Assembly: GCF_023734775.1 (NCBI RefSeq)
Contig: NZ_AP025732.1
Span: 2,610,501 to 2,674,500, forward strand
Reading direction: 5' to 3'
From: Nostoc cf. commune SO-36
GTDB lineage: Bacteria > Cyanobacteriota > Cyanobacteriia > Cyanobacteriales > Nostocaceae
DNA: 64,000 nucleotides
Part shown: positions 44,438-55,584 of the stretch, one piece after another
Layout: each line of letters opens with the position of its first letter
How positions within the stretch are numbered: position 1 is the first letter of the stretch
Translations under genes and position numbers: made by a program
Notes under the pieces: generated by a model
Seen by the model: the letters and a program-made list of their open reading frames with translations, nothing else
What the model was told of the DNA's origin: nothing
Database searches by the model: none

Positions 44438-46273
44438 TCAACGAAGCTTGGTGGCTTTACTGTACTTAGCCACCAGACTGGCTAAAAGTGGTAAATCAAT
44501 TGGTTTAGAAATATAGTCATTTACTCCAGCAGCTAGACAAGTTTCGCGATCGCCTTTCATTGCCATTGCTGTTTGAATAATTACCGGAATCGTCCGATAT
44601 TGCTGATGTTTTCGCAGTTGTTGTACCAAGTTTAGACCATTGTCATCTGCCAGATAAACATCCATTAAAATCACGGCTGGGTTTAACTGTGTTAGAGCTT
44701 CCCACATCTCAGTAGCCTTCTTAACCCAAGTCACCTGATATCCCAATTTACGTAAATAAATTTGCATCAAACCAGCGTTGGGTAAATCATTTTCTACCAG
44801 CAAAATCTCTACAGACGAGCTAGGTGTGAAAGGCAAAGGAAATGAAGAAAATTCTCCTTCCCCTGCTTCCCCTGCTTTCCCTGCTCCCCCTACTCCCACC
44901 TCTTGCTTAAGAGGAAGAACGAGGGTAAAACGAGAGCCATGATTTACTTCAGATTCCACTGTCACAGAACCACCATGAATTTGGGCAAGTTTCCGAGTTA
45001 CTGCTAAACCCAAACCAGTACCTTCAATACCATCCGCTACAGCCTTGCCAATTTGGAAATAGGGCTGAAACAGTTGAACTTGGTCTTCTTGGGAAATGCC
45101 AGTGCCAGTATCCCAAACTGTAAAATGCACAAATACACCTTTGCAAGCAACCCGTAAGCCAACACTTCCTTCATTGGTAAACTTGAGAGCGTTGAAGATT
45201 AAATTCAACAGCATTTGCTTGAGTCGTAAGGGATCGGCGACTAGAGTTGTAATATCGGGTTCAATTTCTAAGCACAGTTTCAAACCCTTATTAGCGGCTT
45301 TCTCTTTCACCAGTGTCAAAACATTCATACATAGTAGTGGTACATCTACTATTTCGCACTGTACTTCTAGTTGATTCGCCTCAATTTTAGAAAGATCCAA
45401 AATATCATTAATCAGAGCTAGCAAGTGCTTCCCGCTAGACTGAATGATACTTAAATACTCTTGCTGGCGTTCTTTAGTTGGCTCAAACCCTGGAGCTAAA
45501 AGCAGATGGGTAAACCCAATAATAGAACTAAGCGGTGTGCGAATTTCGTGGCTGGTGTTTGCCAAAAACTGATTTTTGAGTTGATTAGTGCGCTCCAAAT
45601 CTTGATTAGAGTTACTTAACAGTTGATACCGTTGCTGCCAAGATAATATGTGTTTGAGTTGTAGCAAGGCTGTTGTACAGTGATTAGCAGACCTTGCCAT
45701 AAATTGCGATCTGAGTTGAGCTTGTGATTCTACGAGTGACTCATGAGCAGAGCTTAGGGGCGCTACGGCCATAAGTAGCCATCCTATAACGCTGCCAAAA
45801 TCATCAGCCAACCGCCAAGCACTCGGTGGTTGTTGATTTTCAAGCTGTTGCAAATCTTCAAGTTCTATAACCTCTTGCAATTTCAACAGCAGCTTTTTTT
45901 CTGCTGTCAGCACTTCTAGAAATAAAGGTTGTGAATTTAGGGATGGAGAGTGAGAAATATAGCAAACTGTCGCAAAAGTTTCTTGTGGTTGAAACAGAGC
46001 GATGCCTACAGCAAAATCTGTAAGCGCCAGATTACTCCTGTTAACAGTATTGTTAATCTCGTTAAGAACGGTTTGGAAAACTTCCGCTTGTGCGGCTCCT
46101 GGCTGTGGGACAGTGTTACAAGCAGAAAGCAGGTAATCATTAAGGCGACTTTGCAACTGGTTTAAGCCGCTCTCCAGCCACAGTTGTGCGCGAAGTTGCT
46201 CAATTGTTGTCAAAAGTTTTGGCGTTGCATCTATCAGTGAGTTCTGGTCTGGTAAGCTTGAATACTGCTGCAT
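44438..46273 (-). CDS. Hybrid sensor histidine kinase with receiver domain
   Basis: A soluble protein of about 611 residues. An N-terminal sensory region of about 200 residues without a clear domain is followed by a short coiled coil, HisKA with His near 242 (LANTSHEIRTPLSSIIGFTHLL) and an HATPase with N box (QMLLNLIFNALKFT), G1 (VWDTGTGIS) and G2 (GTGLGLAVTRKLA). A C-terminal receiver domain has Asp in AVILMDVYLADDNG and Lys in DYISKPI. The linker between ATPase and receiver is Gly/Glu/Ser/Pro-rich and is encoded by a pyrimidine-rich repeat like the intergenic one nearby. The start is ATG 46273; TTG 46279 is upstream. No output domain is present, so it should signal to a partner. Confidence 0.9.
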   Translation of the reverse strand: MQQYSSLPDQNSLIDATPKLLTTIEQLRAQLWLESGLNQLQSRLNDYLLSACNTVPQPGAAQAEVFQTVLNEINNTVNRSNLALTDFAVGIALFQPQETFATVCYISHSPSLNSQPLFLEVLTAEKKLLLKLQEVIELEDLQQLENQQPPSAWRLADDFGSVIGWLLMAVAPLSSAHESLVESQAQLRSQFMARSANHCTTALLQLKHILSWQQRYQLLSNSNQDLERTNQLKNQFLANTSHEIRTPLSSIIGFTHLLLAPGFEPTKERQQEYLSIIQSSGKHLLALINDILDLSKIEANQLEVQCEIVDVPLLCMNVLTLVKEKAANKGLKLCLEIEPDITTLVADPLRLKQMLLNLIFNALKFTNEGSVGLRVACKGVFVHFTVWDTGTGISQEDQVQLFQPYFQIGKAVADGIEGTGLGLAVTRKLAQIHGGSVTVESEVNHGSRFTLVLPLKQEVGVGGAGKAGEAGEGEFSSFPLPFTPSSSVEILLVENDLPNAGLMQIYLRKLGYQVTWVKKATEMWEALTQLNPAVILMDVYLADDNGLNLVQQLRKHQQYRTIPVIIQTAMAMKGDRETCLAAGVNDYISKPIDLPLLASLVAKYSKATKLR

Positions 46274-46357
46274 GGTCAACTAGACCGCTGAACAAGTTTA
46301 GCTCACATAAAAATCCGAACAGGATTTTATGTATATTAGCGGACAATTCTTTTTTAT

Positions 46358-46401
46358 TTATAAACCATAAATTATGTTGTTATAAACCATAACTTATGAT
46401 G
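46358..46401 (+). promoter_or_regulatory. Tandem 22-bp direct repeat upstream of natD
   Basis: TTATAAACCATAAATTATGT(TG) at 46358-46379 is repeated directly at 46380-46401 with two mismatches. It lies about 75-120 bp upstream of the natD start, between divergent genes. Two abutting copies of one word suggest a regulator binding site. The regulator is unknown. Confidence 0.45.
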
Positions 46402-46475
46402 TCAAATTTAGCCGCTATATAAAAAATTATTATATGAATCACTGACCTAAAATTTTTTAATGCAACATAAGGCCT

Positions 46476-47342
46476 ATGGATATACAACTTGCCCAACTAA
46501 TCGTTAATGGGATTGCAGTGGGAAGCATTATTGCTCTAGCCGCAGTCGGACTGACTCTTACTTATGGAATTTTACGGTTATCTAACTTTGCTCACGGTGA
46601 CTTTTTAACTTTAGGAGCCTATCTTACCTGGCTGATAAACACGATTGGAGTCAATATTTGGTTGTCGATGATCCTGGCGGCGGCGGGAACAGTAGCAGCA
46701 ATGCTGTTATCGGAAAAGTTACTGTGGTCAAAGATGCGCTCTATTCGTGCTACTTCCACTACGTTGATTATTATTTCTATCGGACTTGCCTTATTTATCC
46801 GCAATGGGATTATTTTTATTTGGGGTGGCAAGAACCAAAATTATAATTTACCTGTTACTCCGGCTTTAGATATTTTGGGTTTAAAGATACCGCAAAATCA
46901 ATTATTGGTATTAGGGTTGGCGGTGCTAGCAATTTTGGCGCTGCATTACCTGCTGCAAAATACCAAAATTGGTAAGGCGATGCGAGCAGTTGCTGATGAT
47001 CTGGACTTAGCCAGGGTTTCAGGTATTAATGTTGACCGAGTAATTTTCTGGACTTGGGTAATTGCTGGCACGCTTACGTCATTGGGCGGCAGTATGTATG
47101 GGTTAATTACAGCCGTGCGCCCGAATATGGGATGGTTTTTAATTTTACCATTATTTGCCTCAGTAATTCTTGGTGGCATTGGCAACCCTTACGGTGCGAT
47201 CGCAGCAGCTTTTATCATTGGCATCGTCCAAGAAATCAGCACTCCTTGGCTGGGTTCACAGTACAAACAAGGTGTAGCACTGTTGATCATGATTTTGGTG
47301 CTGCTCATTCGTCCCAAAGGTTTATTCAAAGGAACGATTTGA
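46476..47342 (+). CDS. natD: Branched-chain/neutral amino acid ABC transporter permease (LivH/NatD type)
   Basis: An inner-membrane permease of 288 residues with about eight hydrophobic helices. Family signatures are LTLTYGILRLSNFAHGDFLTLGAY near the N-terminus, the ATPase-contact loop KIGKAMRAVADDLDLARVSGI and ILGGIGNPYGAIAAAFIIGI near the C-terminus. It resembles NatD of the Anabaena N-I neutral amino acid transporter; in cyanobacteria nat genes are often scattered, in line with its isolation here. A urea or other HAAT-family permease is the alternative. ATG start. psaX is convergent. Confidence 0.85.
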   Translation: MDIQLAQLIVNGIAVGSIIALAAVGLTLTYGILRLSNFAHGDFLTLGAYLTWLINTIGVNIWLSMILAAAGTVAAMLLSEKLLWSKMRSIRATSTTLIIISIGLALFIRNGIIFIWGGKNQNYNLPVTPALDILGLKIPQNQLLVLGLAVLAILALHYLLQNTKIGKAMRAVADDLDLARVSGINVDRVIFWTWVIAGTLTSLGGSMYGLITAVRPNMGWFLILPLFASVILGGIGNPYGAIAAAFIIGIVQEISTPWLGSQYKQGVALLIMILVLLIRPKGLFKGTI

Positions 47343-47363
47343 GCAGCACCACTGCACTTTTAA

Positions 47364-47504
47364 CTACTCAATAATGTGGAAATAGTAGGCTGCCACCAAA
47401 AAATTGATAGCTAACAATAACAGTGCCCAGCCTGTGCGAAAGGCGTAGGGAGGTTTAGCTCCACTGTCGGCAACTGGGGAATTCTTCGTTGTTTTAGCAG
47501 TCAT
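47364..47504 (-). CDS. psaX: Photosystem I subunit PsaX
   Basis: A protein of 46 residues, beginning MTAKTTKNSP, with a short N-terminal stromal part (PPYAFRTGW) and one transmembrane helix ALLLLAINFLVAAYYF ending HIIE. The (Y)AFR..WA.LLLAINFLVAAYYF pattern is that of PsaX, a peripheral single-helix photosystem I subunit present in only some cyanobacteria. A TAGGAGAA ribosome binding site precedes the ATG at 47504. It sits in the space between natD and lipA. Confidence 0.88.
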   Translation of the reverse strand: MTAKTTKNSPVADSGAKPPYAFRTGWALLLLAINFLVAAYYFHIIE

Positions 47505-47611
47505 AATGCGATTCTCCTAATGTCAGGACTTTTTAAGAAATACCAAACTGGCGTACCAAATACTCAAATTCTTTAAGAATATTTGTGTGAAGTTGGGAAT
47601 TGGATTAGGGG

Positions 47612-47690
47612 GAGAGGTGACAGGTGACAGGTGACAGGGAATAATCTGTACCCTGTAACCTGTACCCTGTAACCTGTACCCTATTCCCCT
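47612..47690. repeat. STRR tandem repeats downstream of lipA
   Basis: Three tandem GGTGACA heptamers (about 47616-47637), then tandem 14-mers of the form CTGTACCCTGTAAC (about 47647-47682), filling the space after lipA. Typical heterocystous-cyanobacterial short tandem repeats. Confidence 0.75.
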
Positions 47691-47692
47691 CT

Positions 47693-48601
47693 TCACTCCT
47701 CTCCAGCATGATAGGAACTGCGAACCAGAGGCCCAGAACGAACATGGTTGAATCCCATTTCCCATGCTAATCTGCCGAGTTGATCGAATTCCTCTGGAGT
47801 CCAATATTTTTGGACTGGCAGATGTTCTAAAGAAGGACGCATATACTGCCCGATAGTCAAGCGATCACACTCCACAGCCCTTAAATCAGCCATTGCTTCA
47901 ATGACTTCATCAAGTGTTTCTCCGTGTCCCAGCATCAAACCTGATTTGGTGGGAATTGTCGAATCTATTTCTTTAACCATAGCTAGTACCGAGAGCGAGT
48001 GATCGTATTTAGCTCCCCGGCGTACTGGCCCAGTTAACCGTTGCACTGTCTCAATATTGTGATTGAAACAAGCTGGTTTGGCTTTGACAATCATCGCTAT
48101 TCGTTGGCGTTGACCTGATTCGCCAACACCAGCACCACCCCAAAAATCGGGGGTCAGCACTTCAATTTGAGTCTCTGGGTTCAATTGGCGAATAGTCGCG
48201 ATCGTCTCCACAAAGTGCCCTGCACCCTGATCGGTTAAGTCATCACGGGCTACAGAAGTCAGCACCACATAACGCAATCCCAAAAGCTGCACCGCCTGGG
48301 CTACCTTTTGAGGTTCCTCTAAATCAAGAGGCATCGGTGCATGACCTTTATCTACTTGACAGAAAGCACAAGAGCGTGTGCAAGTAGGCCCCATTAACAA
48401 GAAAGTTGCAGTTTTTTGGGCATAGCACTCTCCCCGGTTGGGACAGCGACCTTCTTCGCAAATCGTGTGAATTTGGCGCTGCTTAATAATACGTTGTACG
48501 GTAGAGATTTCACTGGCTTTGCCAATCGGGCGACGTAACCAGCTAGGCATTGCCGTAATTTCAGACTTTAGATCGGCTTGTTGTGACGAAATCATAGACA
48601 T
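47693..48601 (-). CDS. lipA: Lipoyl synthase LipA
   Basis: A radical-SAM enzyme that inserts two sulfurs into protein-bound octanoate to make the lipoyl cofactor. The 302-residue protein has the auxiliary cluster motif [12 protein letters not shown], the radical-SAM motif [16 protein letters not shown] and [10 protein letters not shown], with the C-terminal serine ligand in [16 protein letters not shown]. Many cyanobacteria carry two lipA paralogues; I cannot tell which this is. ATG start at 48601, divergent from the response regulator. Confidence 0.95.
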   Translation of the reverse strand: MSMISSQQADLKSEITAMPSWLRRPIGKASEISTVQRIIKQRQIHTICEEGRCPNRGECYAQKTATFLLMGPTCTRSCAFCQVDKGHAPMPLDLEEPQKVAQAVQLLGLRYVVLTSVARDDLTDQGAGHFVETIATIRQLNPETQIEVLTPDFWGGAGVGESGQRQRIAMIVKAKPACFNHNIETVQRLTGPVRRGAKYDHSLSVLAMVKEIDSTIPTKSGLMLGHGETLDEVIEAMADLRAVECDRLTIGQYMRPSLEHLPVQKYWTPEEFDQLGRLAWEMGFNHVRSGPLVRSSYHAGEE

Positions 48602-48829
48602 CCAAGCAAGATGCGGATATAGATGTAGTGGCCTGTCGGTTAAATATCACCATGACACAAATTGAAAAGAGCGCGAGCAAAAGTTTTGCAAAACACCTCT
48701 AGCAATGTCATTTATACCGAAATATACTATCCCCCAATTGCTAGAAATTTTGTATATAGTGGGAGGATTCTCAAGGACAATCGGCAAAGCCGCTATTTAC
48801 ACTTAAAGTTTCTGTTAGAGCAAACAGTC

Positions 48830-49513
48830 GTGGCAAGCAACAAGATTTTAGTTATCGATGACACTACAGTTGTCAGGGTAAAAGTACGAGAAATGTTGCC
48901 TCCGGGCAATTTTGACGTACTGGAAGCAAAAGACGGTGTGGAAGGACTAAATTTCATCCTTCAGGAAAAACTCAGCCTAATTATGCTGGATTTCCTGTTG
49001 CCTAAAATGAGTGGCTGGGAAGTTTTCCAGCAAGTTCAAGCCCACCCAGAGTTAAGGAAAATTCCTTTAGTGATCATGTCTGGTCGCAAGGAAGAGGTGA
49101 CGGAGAAAATTACAGAACCATTTGAATATTTTGAATTTCTGGGCAAGCCTTTTGATCAAAAGCAACTAATTAACGCGATTAAGTTAGCTATGGCCAAGGC
49201 GAAACAGCCACGCCCAGAACTAGTCCCAGTAGGAGCAGGGGTTGCTGCCAAAAATGGCACAGTTGCAACCTCTAATGTCGCAACTACTGCGGTAGCAATT
49301 CCTAGCGTTGCCAATACTGCGGTAGCAACTCCTAACGTTGCCAATGCTGCGATGCCTACGGCGGTAAGCAACGCAACTTCTAGTAATGGGGGAGTTTCCG
49401 ACGCTGAAATCAATGCGTTGAATGAGAAAATTGTCAAAATGCAAGCAGAAATTGATGGTTTGAAGAAACAGCTAACTCAGGTTGTGACTTTTATTAAACA
49501 AAAAATCAAGTAG
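48830..49513 (+). CDS. Single receiver-domain response regulator with coiled-coil tail
   Basis: A protein of 227 residues. The receiver domain covers about 1-125, with acidic residues in VIDD, phosphoacceptor Asp in LIMLDFLLPKMSGWE, Ser in VIMSGRKE and Lys in LGKPFDQ. The linker contains two tandem 10-residue units (TAVAIPSVAN, TAVATPNVAN) encoded by two 30-bp repeats at 49286-49345. A C-terminal coiled coil (INALNEKIVKMQAEIDGLKKQL) probably dimerises. It has no DNA-binding domain, so it likely acts through protein contacts, as PatA/PilG-like regulators do. GTG 48830 puts the receiver at the N-terminus; the frame extends to 48662 without conserved sequence. Confidence 0.85.
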   Translation: MASNKILVIDDTTVVRVKVREMLPPGNFDVLEAKDGVEGLNFILQEKLSLIMLDFLLPKMSGWEVFQQVQAHPELRKIPLVIMSGRKEEVTEKITEPFEYFEFLGKPFDQKQLINAIKLAMAKAKQPRPELVPVGAGVAAKNGTVATSNVATTAVAIPSVANTAVATPNVANAAMPTAVSNATSSNGGVSDAEINALNEKIVKMQAEIDGLKKQLTQVVTFIKQKIK

Positions 49514-49908
49514 TATTTGCGCTCGTTATTATTATCGCAGCCCAAAATACCCCGTTTATAATAACGGGTGTTCGATTAAAAGCGGGTAAAAATAGTTAGT
49601 TCAAAAACACTTATGTTGACAAAGCATTGTTGACAACAAAATTCAAAAATAGCAAATTACAACATATAGGTGCAATTAATGGATTGCCTCTATATGTTGT
49701 AATTTTGCGTAATTTCTATAGATGCATAAGATTAGTTTTCAAGCCTAGCAAAGCAGTCTAATACCCTACATTGTTTCCAAATCATATATTTAATAAAAAA
49801 TTATATTTTCTAATACAAATTAAACAAAAAAATCTTATTTCATGATAATCACAGTGTTTGTACGGGAATACTAAATCATAGAAGCAATAATTATGAGCAT
49901 AGTTTGCA
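49514..49908. other. Intergenic region with long imperfect hairpin
   Basis: A small hairpin CCCGTT/AACGGG lies near 49551-49568. A long inverted repeat at 49652-49708 has left arm GCAAATTACAACATATAG and a right arm that is its reverse complement apart from one extra T; the pairing continues inward for about 7 bp. It may be a small palindromic mobile element or an RNA structure. The rest is AT-rich and precedes the giant kinase gene. Confidence 0.6.
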
Positions 49909-52900
49909 ATGTTAGTAGTATCGGATACATCATATGCATTTCCTGGCTATCGTATTACCGAGCAAGTTTACTCAGGAAGTAAAACCCTAGTTTATCGGGG
50001 CATTAGAGAACAAGACCAAAAATCAGTTGTTCTCAAATTGATGCGGAATGAATATCCTTCCTTCGCGGAAATCGCTCAGTTTCGAAATCAATATATCATT
50101 ACCAAAAACCTTGATATTCCTGGCATAGTCAAAACCTATAGCTTAGAAAGCTACCGTAACAGCTACGTCTTAGTGATGGAAGATTTTGGCGGTATTTCTC
50201 TCCAAGACTGGCGACTGGAAGAAAGGGGGAAGAAGGAAAACAAACTTTCCCTCAATGAGTTTTTCCCCATTGCAATTAAAATTGCTTCTACCCTTGAAGG
50301 ACTGCATCGCAATCGCATCATTCACAAAGATATCAAGCCTGCCAACATCCTTATAAACCCTACCACAGATGAAATAAAACTCATCGACTTTAGTATTGCC
50401 ACCCCCCTACCAAGAGAAATTCAATTTCTCACAAATCCCAACATTTTAGAAGGCACGCTGGCTTACATTTCTCCAGAACAAACTGGAAGGATGAACCGAG
50501 GTATCGACTACCGCAGCGATTTTTATTCCCTCGGTGTTACTTTCTTTCAACTCCTCACCGGACAGTTACCCTTCATCACTAAAGATCCGATGGAGTTAGT
50601 TTACTCTCACATTGCTAAACAACCGTTAAAAGTCAGCCGAATTAACTCCAATATTCCACCAATTTTGTCTGACATCATCAGCAAGCTGATGGCGAAAAAT
50701 GCCGAAGACCGTTATCAGAGCGCTTCAGGGTTAAAGCATGACTTAGAAGCGTGCCAAAACCAGTGGCAAGAAACAGGAAATATTACACCCTTTGAACTGG
50801 GCGTGAGGGATATCTCAGACCGTTTCGTAATCCCTGAAAAACTCTATGGTCGTCAAAGTGAAGTTGAAACCCTACTCGCTGCTTTTAAGCGTGTGACAGA
50901 GGGGGCAACAGAAATGATATTAGTTGCGGGTTTCTCTGGCATTGGCCAAAACTGCTGTGGTCAATGAAGTCCACAAACCCATTGTGCGGCAGCGTAGCTA
51001 CTTCATCAAAGGAAATTTGATCAGTTTCAACGTGACATTCCCTTATCAGGATTCGTGCAAGCTTTTCGGGACTTAATCGCACAACTGCTATCGGAAACTG
51101 ATGCCCAAATTCAAGAATGGAAAGCCAAAATTCTCAGAGAATTGGGTACACAAACTCAGGTAATTATTGATGTAATTCCTGAACTCGAACAGATTATGGG
51201 TAAGCAACCTCCGATTACAAAAATCTCTGGCAACGCTGCCCAAAATCGGTTCAATTTATTATTTCAAAAATTCATCAAAATCTTTACTACGAAAGAACAT
51301 CCCTTAGTTATCTTTCTTGATGACCTGCAATGGGCAGATACAGCTTCTTTAAGATTAATTCAGTTATTAATGTGTGAAAGTAAGTTGTCTCCTCTATCAG
51401 AAGAGATAGAACATCTTTATGAAAAGCAGGGAGGTCTATTATTAATTGGTTCCTATCGAGATAATGAAGTTTTTAAGGGACATCCGCTTTATTTAACATT
51501 ACAACAAATTGAACAAACAGCAGTAACTATTAATACGATCACTTTAGCACCGTTAAATCAGGGTGATTTAAATCATTTCATTGCTGATACCCTTCATTGT
51601 CCTGAAGTAGCTGCTGTTGCTCTTACCCAGATGGTGTTTGCTAAAACTAAAGGCAACCCCTTCTTTTCCGCTCAATTCCTCAATTCTTTACACCATGATG
51701 GACTAATTTTCTTAAATTCTGATGTTGCTTATTGGCAATATGATATTTCCAAAGTCAAAGAAATAGCTCTCACAGACGATGTAGTAGAATTTATTGCCCT
51801 GCAAATAGGAAAATTGCCAATACATACCCAAAAAGTTTTGAAAATGGCTGCGTGTATTGGTAATCAGTTCGACTTAAAAACTCTAGCGATCGTCAATGAA
51901 AAATCTGTAGTAGATACAGCATCAGACTTGTGGCAAGCATTGCTTGATGGGCTAGTTTTACCACAGACTGAAAACTACAACATTTTTTCCCAAGATAATA
52001 ATAATCAAGATTTGATTGTTGATGGGATAGAAGCTACACAATTTTCAATTTCTAATTTACAGCTACCTAAATATAAATTTGTACATGACCGAGTGCAACA
52101 AGCTGCTTATTCTTTAATTCCTGAAGAACAAAAAAAGCCAATTCATTTAAAAATTGGGCTACTGTTATTCAACAATATTCCAGTTGTAGAACAGGAAGAA
52201 AAGATTTTTGAGCTTGTCAATCAGTTTAATATTGCAGCAGAATTCATTTCCCCTCAAGCTAAACGAGATGAACTAGCCCAGATGAATCTAATTGCTGGAC
52301 GTAAAGCTTTAGCATCTACAGCTTATCCCGCGGCCGTTAAGTATTTAACTACTGGCATCAAACTGTTGGCAGGTGATAGTTGGGAGATGAAACATCATCT
52401 CACCCTGGCTTTATATGAAACTGCGACAGAGGCAGCATACCTAGCTGGCAACTTTGAACAGATGGAGGAATTGGCAGAGGTGGTGTTGGTACGTAAACCA
52501 CTGCTAGAAAAAGTAAAAGTTTATGAAGTCAAAATTCAGGCTTATGGGGCACAGAACCAAGCATTGAAGGCTGTAAATACTGCCCTAACTTTTTTGAAAC
52601 TTTTGGGAGTGGAGTTTCCTGAGCATCCAAGTCAGTCAGATATTCAGCTAGCAATGGCAGAGTTAACATTAAATCTTAGCGGCAAGCGTATTGAGGATTT
52701 AATTGACTTGCCTGAGATGACAGAGGAGCAAGCTTTAGCATCTATGCGTATTCTATCGAGTGCGCTTGGTCATGCCTATCAAGTTTTTCCTGTAATTTAT
52801 CCCTTGTTTGCTTTTAAACAGATTAATTTATCGCTTAAATACGGTAACACTTCCTTATCAGCCTATGCCTATGTAGCTTATGGGGTAATACTCTGCGGGG

Positions 52901-55584
52901 TAGTAGGAGATATTGAGTTTGGCTATCAATTTGGGAAACTGGCTGCAAGTTTGTTAACTCGCTTTAATGCTAAAGAAGTTAAAGCTAAGGTTATAGAGGT
53001 ATTTAATGCTGCTATCCGGCATTGGAAGGAACATGCCAAGGAAAACTTAAAACCTTTACTGGAAGCATACTCTGCTGGGCTAGAAACGGGAGATTTAGAA
53101 TATGCAGCCTATGCTCTTAATGTTTATTGCTACTGTTCATATTTTGTTGGTAGAGAACTGACCGGACTGGAACAGGAGATGGCAATTTACAACAGTGCGA
53201 TCGGTCAAATCAAGCAAGAAACAGTATTTAACTGGAGCGCGATTTATCGGCAGAGTGTCTTGAACTTGATAGGTACTGGGGAAAATCCACATCTTTTAAT
53301 TGGTGAAGCCTACGATGAAGAGAAAATGTTGCCGATTCACCTGGAAGCAAATGATGGCATGGGACTGTTATATTTATACTTAACTAAATTGCATCTCTGT
53401 TGCCTATTTCAGAAATACTCTCAAGCGGTTGAAAATGCTAGCTTGGCAGAAAATTATTTACATGGTGGGATTGGACAGTTAGTTTTTCCTATATTCCATT
53501 TTTATGATTCACTAGCTAGACTGGCAGTTTATTTTGATGTTGATGAATCTGAACAAGAACAAATCTTAAATAAGGTTGTTGTCAATCAAGAAAAGATGCA
53601 GCACTGGGCAAATCATGCCCCAATGAATTATTTACATAAGTTTTATTTAGTTGAGGCAGAGCGGCATCGAGTTCTTGATCAATATATAGAAGCAATGGAT
53701 AATTACGATCGCGCGATCGCCTTTGCTAAAGAATATGAGTATATCAACGAAGAAGCTCTTGCCAACGAACTTGCCGCTAAATTTTATCTAGAACGGGGCA
53801 AACAGAAGATTGCCCAAACCTACCTAACTGATGCCTACTATGGTTACATTCATTGGGGAGCATTAGCGAAAGTTAACGATTTAACAAAACTCTATCCCCA
53901 ATTACTTACTCCTATACTCCAGCAAGAAAACCTGAGTATCCATCCCAGTGATGAAAGTACTTCTGTCAATAACATATCTATATCATCTTTATCTACCTTA
54001 AGCGATCAACAAACTGTTATTGGCTCAAAGAGAAGTATTTCTGATTCTCTGGATTTAGCCGCATTTATTAAAGCATCTCAAGCCCTCTCTGGAGAAATCG
54101 AGCTTGAGCCACTACTTTCTACTTTAATGGAAGTTGTTATGGAGAATGCAGGAGCCTCTAAATGCGCTTTAATTTTGAGTGAAGGTGATAACTTAGCATT
54201 AACTGTGACAGCAGTGTGTTCAAATTTGCATTTTGATCGTACCTATACTGAGTTTCCATCAACTTGCCTTGAATTAAGCTACGATGTTCCTGTTACTTTG
54301 ATTAACTACGTTAAACGCTCCAGAGAAATCTTAGTTATTGATGATATAAATACTGTTTCTTTTTTAGCAGGTGACAGCTACATTGTTACTGAAAAACCGA
54401 AAAGTTTGTTGTCTATACCTCTTCAAAATCAAGGTAACTTGATTGGGATTCTTTATCTAGAAAATAATCTGACTACAGGAGCATTTACACGCGATCGCGT
54501 AGAAGTTCTCAAACTCCTCACTACTCAAGCGGCAATATCTCTAGAGAATGCTATCCTCTACAAAAATTTGGCACAAGCTAAAGAAAGCTTGGAAGATTAC
54601 AACCATACTTTAGAAGAAAAAGTCCAGGAAAGAACGCAAGAACTCAACGACAAAAATCACTGTTTACAAGAAACTCTACAGGAATTGCAACGTACCCAAA
54701 TCCAATTGATTCAAAGCGAAAAAATGTCTTCTTTGGGAGAAATGGTCGCAGGAATTGCTCATGAAATCAATAACCCCATTAACTTTATTCATGGCAATAT
54801 TAATCATGCTAGTGAGTACGTCAAAGACTTGCTAGATTTAGTAGCTGTTTATCAGCAGGAATATCCCCATACTTCGCCCTTAGTTGAGGATAAAGCTGAG
54901 GAGATTGACATAGATTTTCTAGTAAAAGACTTGCCAAAGATTCTAGATTCAATGAAAGTGGGCAGTTCACGGATTAGAGATATTGTTTTGGGCTTACGCA
55001 ACTTTTCTCGCTTAGATGAATCTGAGATGAAGCCAGTAGATGTTCATGAGGGAATAAACAATACCTTAATGATTTTACAACATCGCCTTAAAGAAAAGAG
55101 CGGTCTTCCAGAAATTGAAGTTATCAAAGAATACGGAAAATTACCGGAAGTTATTTGTTATCCTGGTCAACTAAATCAGGTGTTTATGAATATCCTGAGT
55201 AATGCGATTGATGCTTTAGAAGATTCATTTCTTATTGATCATCCATCATTGGTAAATGAAAAAGAGCAAATAATAAAACACATAGACGCATCATCAGCTT
55301 CTCATAGGGTAGGGCAAATTCACATATTTACTGAACTAACAGATTCTAATACGGTGATAATTCGGATTGCTGATAACGGTTCTGGCATGACAAAAGTAGT
55401 GCAGCAAAAAATCTTTGACCCATTTTTTACCACCAAGCCAGTAGGAAGTGGCACGGGGTTGGGGTTGTCGATTAGCTATCAAATTATTGTGGATAAACAC
55501 AAGGGTAGTTTAACCTGCGATTCCACATTAGGAGAGGGGACTGAGTTTGTGATTGAGATACCAATGCAACAGTCAGATATCTAG
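49909..55584 (+). CDS. Giant Ser/Thr kinase-AAA ATPase-GAF-histidine kinase (two compensating frameshifts)
   Basis: About 1,890 residues when corrected. Domains in order: a Ser/Thr protein kinase (about 10-275; [11 protein letters not shown] catalytic loop, DFSIATPL); an AAA-type ATPase (Walker A at 50935-50960, [20 protein letters not shown] as Walker B); a long helical TPR-like region; GAF (about 1380-1550); coiled coil; and HisKA with His near 1618 ([19 protein letters not shown]) plus HATPase ([18 protein letters not shown]). One extra C near 50945 (GGCCAAAAC) and one missing A near 51020 (GGAAATTTG) shift about 25 codons and create a stop; correction restores GFSGIGKTAVV. Such hybrid kinases lie beside the terpene synthase and P450 genes in known Nostoc mini-clusters. 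Confidence 0.88.

Noticed and set aside
48662..48829. A 56-codon N-terminal extension of the response regulator.
   Set aside because: The receiver domain starts cleanly at GTG 48830 and the extension has no conserved features.
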